Positions 54,120-64,000 of a stretch of 64,000 nt of DNA are shown here, one piece after another. Every line of letters begins with the position of its first letter. The stretch's first letter is position 1. Source of the DNA: Lampris incognitus (lineage: Eukaryota > Chordata > Actinopteri > Lampriformes > Lampridae). The position numbers and the translations under genes were made by a program. The stretch lies in contig NC_079213.1 in the NCBI RefSeq assembly GCF_029633865.1, positions 84,416,803 through 84,480,802 on the forward strand. The letters are read 5' to 3'. Under the pieces are notes generated by a model. The model was given only the letters and a program-made list of their open reading frames with translations. It was not told the origin of the DNA and ran no database searches.

Positions 54120-57100
54120 TGTTTTCATCTCCCTTTTGTTTACACTGTTGGTGTTTGGTGGATCTTGATTTTCATCAGATGACTTGAATAGTCATCTGTC
54201 CCTTTACACAGTACCCAGGGCCAGGTAAAGCCATTTGACAGATAATGGATTTTACAAATCACTCTATTGTGGTAGGGAAAAGGGTTAAACAGGATCTTGG
54301 TCTTCTAATTTCAATCATCTGGAAATGACAAAGAGATGACTGTTCATATTTTAATGCTAGTTTACATGGAAGGAGACTGAAGCCATGGATTCAAGGACTG
54401 TGTTTGTAACGTACACCATTTGTCCAAGTAACTGCATTGTCGTGACGTGTGTGGTTGTCAAGTACACTTTGGATTTCAGTGTGCATGGCACATGTAGGGC
54501 CGCTAGTGCCTAGTCCCACTATGTACCTCTCTCAACATTTGGCAGTCTGATGCTGCCTTGCTCATCGGCCAACACTTAGAATTCATAGAATACGACTTGA
54601 GGCTTTTTCTAAATTGTAAAGCGTCCACTTCTCATTTAATATAAGTCCAATGCACTCAGCAGCTCCTATTTCAGTAGTAGGTGACATTCTGAACGTGGCT
54701 TCCTGACTTCATGTTCACCAAGCACTGCTGCAGTCAGCGTTGTGCCATGACATTCAGATGAGAACCAATGCTGCTCCTTGGATTGAATGTGTGCTGTATT
54801 ATGAACCCCAATAAATCAAATTATGGTCCCTGATATATGTCCTAGGGAATGTATGGTGGCTACCGAGCAAGTCCAAATTAAACTCTAAAAATTCAGTATG
54901 ACGTTTGAGTCCTCAGTGGAGAGAGGTGTGTATTGGGCTGGTGATGGGACAGAGTAACCATCATGACCAAAGTGTTGAAGAAATCATAATGCAGGGAAGC
55001 ATCATCCAAAGGCTTGGACCGTGGTAGATGTAGTCACACTACCAGCAGACTTTTTGCAGATGGTGACTGCCAAGTGTACCACGCCAACTTTCAACCACAA
55101 AGTCAATAGTTTTCAAACTTTACCTTGATAGAGGAACAATTTCTAGATAAAAGAATTAAATGAAAGACAGCAAATGAGCCCCCCCCCCCCCAAAGCTGCG
55201 ATGTTTAGGGTGGCAAACCCGAGGATCAATTTTAACCTTTCTTGTAGTTTGATTTGGTTGTGACTGTTTCTTTCTCAGTAACCATCCAGTATTTTCACCC
55301 GCTTACCGGTCAGCGTGTTTTCCTTCATATAAAACCGCACGTGTAATAAACCGAGTCATTCTGTGTGGACTGTTGTACTGACTCCAGACTTGCAAGAAAG
55401 AAAAAAAGAGAGAGATGGTAAAATCTGAAAAACCCGAAAAGAGCCACTGTAGTCCAGTATTCATGTCTAGGCCTGCTTGTGAATGAATGTGTCACCTGGT
55501 TGCAAAGCAACACATAGTGTCCACACACAAAACCATGTGTCACCTAGCCACGGTACTGACATGGGGAGGAAGGGCCATCCAGTGTGTCGTGGATGTTTAA
55601 ATCTATACTTTGTGGTTAAAAAACGTTGAGAACGATGATTCCCTTGTTCTTCTGGAAGGTTCGGTCTCTGTGGTTGTGTAAAATGCCGATGGGAGACAGG
55701 AACTGACCGCTGCTCTCTGCAGGGCAGCATGTGGTCACTACAAAGGCCGAGGTTGGAGGAAAGCACCCAATGCAGCATTTGGGGAGTTGTCCCATAGATG
55801 TTGCATTAAGTCATGCAGACCGTCTCTGTGCTGACTATAGGACATTTGAAAAAAAAAATCTGGATAATTGCCCAGCATTGAAAGCTTTCCGCATGCTTGG
55901 ATTAGCTGTGAAATTGTATTTCTAGTGTCGAAGGTGAATAGAAACAGCCACCAAGTTATCGCTGTTATTTATTAATTCACAGTCACTCGCTGACGTCTTG
56001 AGTCTGAATGGAGAAAAAGCAAAACCATTGCAGGTTGTGCTGACAGCATACCCTGTTTGGTCAAATTGGGTTAAAAAAAAGGGAGGCTATGGAAAACGGA
56101 AGTGGGAGATTTCTCTTTTTACATTTGTTAAGTAAATCTGAACAGAGCATACAGCGAGATAAAGCACATGTAGTTAGCGTTAAAGATTCATCAGGGATCT
56201 GAAGATGAAAATGTTCACTTGTTGAGCGGTCTGTCTAGTTGGTACTTTAGTTACAGAGGACGCTGTAATGCTTGTGCTTTCCATTTTGCATTATGTCATT
56301 TGTGGTTGGCATTTCTGAAGGAAAAACACATGGTAAATTATTCATTTTGAAGCACTTACAGGGCATAAGTGAGTCCATAGGCCAAGGACATACACACACA
56401 CACAGCAGTAATGTTAGTGCCACAGTGAGCTGTGTCTTGTTCATATGAGATGCCCCACACACCCACAGAGGACACCGTCTGTTCATATCCTTACAGAGCC
56501 ACCATGGTTTCATGCTCTACAGTTTCCACATTTCGGCTCAGTATTGTGTGTTAAATACTCAACATAACAGCGATGTGTGGCGGTTGTTCAGTTTAGGAAT
56601 GACAGAGACCATTTCCTGGGCTTACTGTTACAAAGTAGGACGTTTTTATCCCATCCCCTCCATCCGGAGTAAAGAAGATGAATTTCACCTGCAGGCTGAT
56701 CAGTTTGTGCTACCAAAAGGGAAGGGGGACCGGAATTTTTTTTTTTTGGTTATTATTTTCAGTTGCTTTTTATTGTGCATCCATGGATACTGTTTCAAAA
56801 GGTACTGTTAACTTGGTTTACATTTGATTTTTACTTTTTTTCTATCTTGGAAATTGAACAAATATTATGCAGTAATTAATGTAATCACAATAAGGGAATA
56901 TGGTGTCAAATTGTTGAAATGTGAACAATACAAAACCTGCTGTACATGTCGTGGAAGAAAAATAACAAAAAATAAAGTTTGTGGTGTTAAAACGTTTTTA
57001 GTCATTATTGCTGCTGCCGCTGGTGAGGGAACAGACACACTTGCATGCGCGTGCACACGTATGTGTGACTAATAGACAATATTGCAGCCCAGTATAACAC

Positions 57101-57540
57101 ATACTGTTTTATCCAGAGACGCTAAATGGCCTGGTGAATCCAGAAAGCAAAATGCGCCATTGATTTGACCCACTGGTTATCCACTTCAATGCACTTTAGC
57201 AGATGAATGGAAAGGAACAGGTTAATAATGGAGTTTTAAGCCTACAGGCAAGTGCAACAATGGGTTGTGTCTCAAACGTTGTGCAAAATAACAATATTAA
57301 CTTGTTCAAATTTTCATACTTGAACAGCAGGCATGACTCTTCTGTGTAAATCATACCAGTGGCATTCAAAGAGAGAAGGGTAAGGTGCAGTGGGTCGCCT
57401 CCAGCCGCATCAGGGCCTATAGGCCCCTTATGGTGGCATGGGATTGTGAATTAAAGGCTTCACTATTACTATTACTCTGTGTTGTGTTTTGTCCTGTAGC
57501 TCAAAGCTCAAAATGTTTTTCTTTTTTTTATTCTTTTTTT
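54120..57540. other. Intergenic region between rab3a and jund, no gene found
   Basis: No coding region with a recognisable domain. A run of C lies at 55180-55190. Local AT-rich tracts and short ORFs carry no motifs. Possible conserved non-coding elements could not be judged without alignment. Confidence 0.5.
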
Positions 57541-58043
57541 TTATATGCGTGGCTCTTTGTGAGCCGATGTTTACCAACGCCACCACCTATCTCCCACTTA
57601 CAATGCCGTCCTCTCATCTCTACCCAGGAGACTCAGGAAGCCTGGCCTCCAAGAACAACAGTTGGTCACTAACGGCTCCAACGACTCTCATGACCACTGA
57701 ATAATCAAGTCGAAACTAACACCCCCAACGACCGTCGCTGCTAAACAAATGCAAATCAATAGCTCCGATAACGACGGGCGCGGCCAAACATCGGTACACA
57801 AAGAGCCACTCATATCTATGGCTCTGTTAGCGACGGGCGTTGGTAAACATCGGATCACAAAGAGCCACGCATATCAATAGCTCTGACAAGGACTCCTAGA
57901 GGATAAATTCTGAGTCTCATCACCAGCCAGTCAGACTAGCTTGGTCTAGTCAGAAAGGCACGAACTGAGGAAGCCTCTTGGATGAGAGGCGAAACGTCTT
58001 CACGGATACCAAATCCAGTTGCACTTGATTCAACTCTTTTGGA
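57540..58043 (+). repeat. Penelope-like repeat fragment (copy 2) with inverted and tandem boxes
   Basis: Contains GCGTGGCTCTTTGTGAGCCG (57547) and, inverted, CACAAAGAGCCACGC (57857-57871). Between them are two tandem units with CGACGGGCG (57772 and 57831). The last part holds the hammerhead-like core at 57965-57998. A short reading frame ends at 57704. The reversed copy is at 33690-34055. Family name is tentative. Confidence 0.45.
57965..57998 (+). ncRNA. Hammerhead ribozyme-like core
   Basis: CTGAGGA (CUGANGA core) is followed by one extra A, a hairpin with a perfect 6-bp stem (GCCTCT / AGAGGC around TGGATG), then GAAAC and GTC. This order matches a minimal hammerhead catalytic core with a very short stem III, as reported for Penelope-like elements. 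The extra A and the undefined stem I are weaknesses. The copy at 33772-33805 (minus) has ATC in place of GTC. Confidence 0.4.
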
Positions 58044-58760
58044 TGCCTATTATCTCCACTTTCCCCCCCCCCAGTATTATCCACTTCTTGTCTCCGTATA
58101 CAGATGTGCATTCATTGTGACAAGCTCGTTGCTGAGATCTGCTCAAGAAATCATTAAGTCTATGACATTTGTTTGTGCAGAAGTCTATGCTTCAGACACC
58201 TGCGGCCTAATGAATCCAGCTGCATATTAGATTCTTAATAATGCAGGATGTCATTTCACAATTAACCAGCAGAGGGCAGAAGACTCCATAACGAACTGAC
58301 CTACGGAGCGTCCTCCGCACGTGAGGGAACAGATTTTAAGTAGTTTATCTGTTGCATAGGAGTCTCCATATAGATGCAGCCACCATCACTAGATGTGATT
58401 ATTCTTCAGGGAACCATTTTAATGCCAAAGAAAGTGTTTTCACTTATCTTTAAACAAACCGTTTGCCAGACAAATCCTGTTTTTCTGTAACTAGCCATTG
58501 CCTTTGGTCTATAGAACTTCATTAGTTACCTTTAAGTGTTAAACCTACATTGATTTCGCATCTAAGTAGAGTCAAATCGAGATATTTTGTTTATGCTTCG
58601 AAATAAGAACCTGACTGTATAAATATACTATGTATCCCAAAATGCTCTTGCTACTCAAGGTTATTTCCTTAGCTTGAGTAACACTGAATAATATAACCTA
58701 TTCCAGGCTTTAACATTCACTTAAGTTGCACACAACTGTAAATAGTTCGCACCAAAATGG
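58044..58760. other. Intergenic sequence downstream of jund
   Basis: No coding region. A plausible jund polyadenylation signal (AATAAA on the minus strand, TTTATT at 58784-58789) lies just beyond its right border, so this stretch is probably outside the transcript. Confidence 0.5.
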
Positions 58761-59334
58761 AGGGAATTTTTTAACAAGGAACATTTATTTTGGAACACAG
58801 CGGCATGTAAAAACGTAGACATTAGTGCAACAAAAGATGACGACACCTCATAGTTTAAGTGGGAAAACAATAAAACAACACTCTGTAGACCACCGAATAT
58901 GAATTACATGGATATAAGTGCTTGTAAGCATAAGAAAACACGGACGTCTTGCGCCCTATTGACTCCCTGCGGGCAACATTCGAGTGTCAACATGCAAATT
59001 TTCTGTTTCATACAGAAATGTGACTCATGGCAAATGTATGGATAGTCCCTATGCCAAATAGCTAAGACTATCGGCATATAGCTTTCTCCCATATTAAGGA
59101 TATCTATGGCATAAATGCGCATATTATGCAGGCTATGGTACATAGCGATACACTGAAAACCGGTTTGGTCCAGGTTTGGGACTGTATTTAGACACAGCCC
59201 ATTTGTAAACATTTTCACATAAAATGTGCTGATATGTTCTGTCAGTCTTTCAATCGAGCTGCATATACTGAAAACCAACAATTATAAAGTCCGCGAAGCT
59301 TATATGCTGGTTAACAGTCAGAGCCCTCCACCTT
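58761..59334 (-). other. jund: jund 3' untranslated region (predicted)
   Basis: Extends from the jund stop at 59335 to about 15-20 bases past the minus-strand AATAAA at 58784-58789. AT-rich with ATTTA-type sequence (for example TGTATTTAGAC near 59183), as in many immediate-early mRNAs. Length about 560 bp. The exact cleavage site was not determined. Confidence 0.5.
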
Positions 59335-60490
<1,156 letters not shown>

Positions 60491-62056
60491 CCGGACGTAC
60501 TCATTACCGCGGAGGGGGGTAAACTCCCAACCCTCGTTATTTCTTCCTGGTTTTAAATCTAGCCCTGCGAAATCAGACGCTCACAGCACGAATAACCACG
60601 TTTGGATCGGTCGAAACGCTTTTCCATTGTTTCGGCTGTAAAGAAGGCGTGAGGACGCTGTTGGGTGAAGTGGACCGCTGCAAATTTACAATTGTTATTT
60701 AATTGGGTCTATGGACACCGACTACAAACTTGAGTTATATTAATTGGCGACGGGCGGTAAACGCGGAGAAGCCTTGACTATATTTCTGCTTGTCACGCAA
60801 AGTTAAAAGAACTGAAAGGGAGCACTGAGCTGTGGACTGGAGCGAATCTTAAAACTAATGGACATGAACTTAGTGAGCTCCGCGCTCAAGATTACATAAT
60901 TCTTGTTTCAGTATGAATGTTGTGTCCTTCTTGTTATGTTTGGTTTTCATCAAAATGCTGCGCTGGGTCATTTCAGGATGCTCAAGATTTTGGGGGGGTT
61001 TTGTTTGGGTTTTTTTAGTCGTCATCGCTGCCCCAACCTACTCATACATCAGTGTATGCACATAAACGTTCGAAAATGTGAAGTTGAAACAGAGCATATG
61101 CAGTGGGAATTTGTAGAGATCTGATGTCAGTCTTCCCTGCGTGGATTTATGCCTGTTTGAATGTGGATCCATTTTGAAGATAAATCATGTTTTGCCAGAT
61201 TTAACAGTCCTGAGAACTTCATCTCACTGTCAGTAGTATGGATTCTGTTTTCAAAGAGAATAATTAATTCTTATGGTAATTAAATGTTCAATTTGAGAGG
61301 CTGAACTAATGTGATAGATACATAAATAGACTGCTGATCAATCCATCCATCCTCTGTTGAATTTGGTGCTGTACCATGTTTTCATTATTACCCAGCAGTC
61401 CTCTGGTACAGCAGGGGTTACACACACGAGGAGGATAGTGCGTCACCAGTACGCTTCATCTTTGCAATGCATTGTGGGGGTGGAACACATCTACCTGTGA
61501 TGTCAGAGGAGGCGCGACAGATCTCAGCTCACTGGCGGAAGTGTGTGAATGTGGGTGGGGTGGGGGGTAATTCTGGCTGGTCCAGTGGAAACAAAAACAC
61601 AATTTTAGCTGGGAGAGGATGTAGCTGTTCCATACACACATGCTCTTAACCCTTTTCTTTCTCCTGCCATTACCAGAACCACAACAGTCGCCTCCCTCTT
61701 TTTCTTGTTGCACACACAAAAACATGCACACTATCCTCTCACACAAACATGCACCCTCATTTCATCTTATTTGAATGAAGGTCTTATTATTTACTTGTTA
61801 TTTATAGTTTTGTATCATTCCATGTTATTATTTGTTTTTCTGTTGCCCAGTTCACATTTAACACAATACAATTTACATTCTTTCTTTTTAAGTGATGTTT
61901 TTAAAATAGACTGGGGTTTTTTCTCTGTTTTAATTTCACATCTAATTATCCAGTGTTTATTAATTGTGTATGCAATTCAGCTGGATGGCATCTATAACCT
62001 ATGGGCCTTGTTTGGTGTCAGCCCAAGACCTAATGGCTGAATGAGACATACAGCTA
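60491..62056. other. Upstream of jund, no gene found
   Basis: No recognised coding sequence or repeat boundary. AT-rich in the second half with T-rich tracts; ends with the TA target of the Tc1 element at 62057. Confidence 0.5.
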
Positions 62057-63686
62057 CAGTGACTTGCAAAAGTATTCATACCCCTTGAACTTTTCCACAT
62101 TTTGTCACGTTACGACCACAAACATAAATATATTTTATTGGAATTTTATGTGAAAGACCAACACAAAGTGGCACACAACTGTGAAGTACAAAGAAAATTA
62201 CACATGATTTAAAAAAGTTTTTACAAATAAAAAAATGAAAAGTGCAGTGTGCAAAAGTATTCAGCCCCCTTTTCTCTGAGTGCAACCAATTGCCTTCAGA
62301 AGTTGCCTGATGATTGCTGAATGATCGAATGTTGACCTAATGACTAAATAGAGTCAACCTGTGTGTAATCTAATCTCAGTACAAATACAGCTGTTCTGTG
62401 ACGGCCTCAGAGGTTTGTTAAGAGAATATTGGGGAGCAAACAGCATCATGAAGTCCAAGGAACACACCAGACAGGTCAGGGATAAAGTTGTGGATACGTT
62501 TAAAGCAGGGTTAGGCTATAAAAAGATTTCCCAAGCTTTGAACATCTCACGGAGCACTGTTCAATCCATCATCCGGAAATGGAAAGAGTATGGCACAACT
62601 GCAAATCTACCAAGACACAGCCGTCCACCTAAACTTACAGGCCGAATAAGGAGAGCACTGATCAGAGATGCAGCCAAGAGGCTCACGGTGACTCTGGAGG
62701 AACTGCAGAGATCCACAGCTCAGCTGGGGGAATCTGTCCACAGGACAACTATTGGTCATGCACTGTACAAATCTGGCCTTTATGGAAGAGTGGCAAGAGG
62801 AAAGCCATTGTTAAAAAAAAACCCATAAGAAGTCCCGTTTACAGTTTGCCAGAAACCATGTGGGGACACAGCAAACATGTGGAAGAAGGTGCTCTGGTCA
62901 GATGAGACCAAAATTGAACTTTTTGGCCTAAATGCAAAACGCTATGTGTGGCGGAAAACTAACACTGCACATCACTCTGAACACACTATCCCCACTGTCA
63001 AACATGGTGGTGGCAGCATCATGCTCTGGGGGTGCTTCTCTTCAGCAGGGACAGGGAAGATGGTCAGAGTTGATGGGAAGATGGATGGAGCCAAATACAG
63101 GGCAATCTTGGAAGAAAACCTGTTGGGAGTCTGCAAAAGACTTGAGACTGGGGCGGAGGTTCACCTTCCAGCAGGACAACGACCCTAAACATAAAGCCAG
63201 GGCTACAATGGAATGGTTTAAAACAAAACATATTCATGTATTAATTTGGCCCAGTCAAAGTCCAGACCTAAATCCAACCGAGAATCTGTGGCAACATCAG
63301 AAAACTACCGTTCACAAACGCTCTCCATCTAATCTGACTGAGCTTGAGCTGTTTTGCAAAGAAGAATGGGCAAAAATGTCAGTCTCTAGATGTGCAAAGC
63401 TGGTAGAGACATACCCCAAAAGACTTGCAGCTGTAGTTGCAGCAAAAGGCGGTTCCACAAAGTATTGACTCAGGAGGGCTGAATACTTTTGCACACCGCA
63501 CTTTTCAGTTTTTTATTTGTAAAAATTTTTTAAAATCATGTATAATTTTCTTTGTACTTCACAATTGTGTGCCACTTTGTGTTGGTCTTTCACATAAAAT
63601 TCCAATAAAATATATTTATGTTTGTGGTCGAAACGTGACAAAATGTGGAAAAGTTCAAGGGGTATGAATACTTTTGCAAGCCACTG
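62057..63686 (+). mobile_element. Tc1-like transposon with ~210-bp inverted repeats (second family)
   Basis: TA at 62055-62056 and 63687-63688. Inverted repeats of about 210 bp begin CAGTGACTTGCAAAAGTATT on the left, and the right end reads CAGTGGCTTGCAAAAGTATT when reversed. Very similar layout to 22571-24205 but a different family by sequence. Contains a frameshifted transposase. Confidence 0.93.
62448..63468 (+). pseudogene. Tc1 transposase with two frameshifts
   Basis: ATG 62448 opens MKSKEHTRQVRDKVV. Paired-type DNA-binding domains follow (KISQALNISRSTVQSIIRKW), then GRIRRALIRDAAKRL. A frameshift at the A-run near 62811-62820 leads into a second segment with [11 protein letters not shown] (first Asp, near 62894). 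Another near 63125-63135 leads to [11 protein letters not shown] (second Asp) and PTENLW, where the catalytic Glu is kept but Ile is replaced by Thr. The C-terminus ends GGSTKY (63468). Two indels in otherwise well-preserved sequence suggest a fairly young copy. Confidence 0.87.
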
Positions 63687-63688
63687 TA

Positions 63689-64000
63689 CATACATACATA
63701 CAGCAATACAGCTATTCCTCAGGATGGAAGTGTGAAGGGAAAGCAGGCCTGCTTGTCTCTCCTTTCATGAATACAAACTAGTGCAGTTGTTTGGAACAGG
63801 CTGATTGCTTGGCCTCCGGTATTGCTGGCTGCAGCTGTATTGAGAACCGCTCACCCAAACAACTTCACACTCGACACTGCACCTCCATGGGTCCTCAGCA
63901 ATACACCTGACAAGTGGGAAGTTGGTCGGACAAAAAGTTGTCGAGAAACTCACAGGACAGACAGACAGAGTCTCCTTCAGTCACACTTTCCCTTTTACAA
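63689..64000. other. Window end, nothing recognised
   Basis: A CATA repeat near 63688-63701 and a GACAGACAGACAGAG tract at 63957-63970. No reading frame with a recognisable domain. Confidence 0.5.

Overview
The window is vertebrate, almost certainly teleost, nuclear DNA. It carries two host genes. rab3a lies on the + strand as four coding exons from 1765 to 46688, and the intronless jund lies on the - strand at 59335-60174, so the two converge. From memory, RAB3A and JUND are close neighbours on human 19p13.11, so this looks like a conserved linkage. Tc1 elements with ~210-bp inverted repeats, L2/Maui-like LINE sequence, tRNA-headed SINEs, many hAT families and a low-copy Copia element all point to a ray-finned fish. 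I do not identify the species.

Layout. 1-1764 is upstream/intronic rab3a sequence with one SINE. 1765-1989 is the first coding exon of rab3a. 1990-34431 is a 32-kb intron made largely of nested mobile elements: an L2-like LINE split by a SINE and a hAT; a second hAT with a tandem array; a Tc1-derived giant palindrome and another hAT, both sitting in an old CCHC-type ORF; two relic hAT transposases; a Tc1; a Ty3/Gypsy element with open gag and pol; and another Tc1-type element. Exons 2 and 3 of the coding set lie at 34432-34550 and 35093-35217. The next intron (35218-46497) holds a 9.3-kb composite hAT (36195-45496) that has received a complete Ty1/Copia element, a smaller hAT and LINE pieces. 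The last coding exon is 46498-46688.

Downstream, 48550-53429 is a Foldback-like element: long inverted ends built of tandem subrepeats around broken coding sequence whose last part looks like a ubiquitin-specific-protease fold. Then come SINEs, a Penelope-like repeat with a hammerhead-like motif, jund with its GC-rich promoter, and a last Tc1 element at 62057-63686.

The host genes are compact and well conserved. Rab3A is a 219-residue neuronal vesicle GTPase with all G motifs and a CAC tail; JunD is a 279-residue bZIP factor. The rest is transposon strata whose order can be read from target-site duplications. No CRISPR, rRNA or functional tRNA gene was seen. The most interesting points are the Foldback-like element, the Copia gag that starts inside its LTR and is read through the primer-binding site, the canonical -1 slippery site in the Gypsy gag/pol overlap, the hammerhead-like cores, the near-perfect 535-bp Tc1 palindrome, and a jund that begins where the mammalian short isoform begins.
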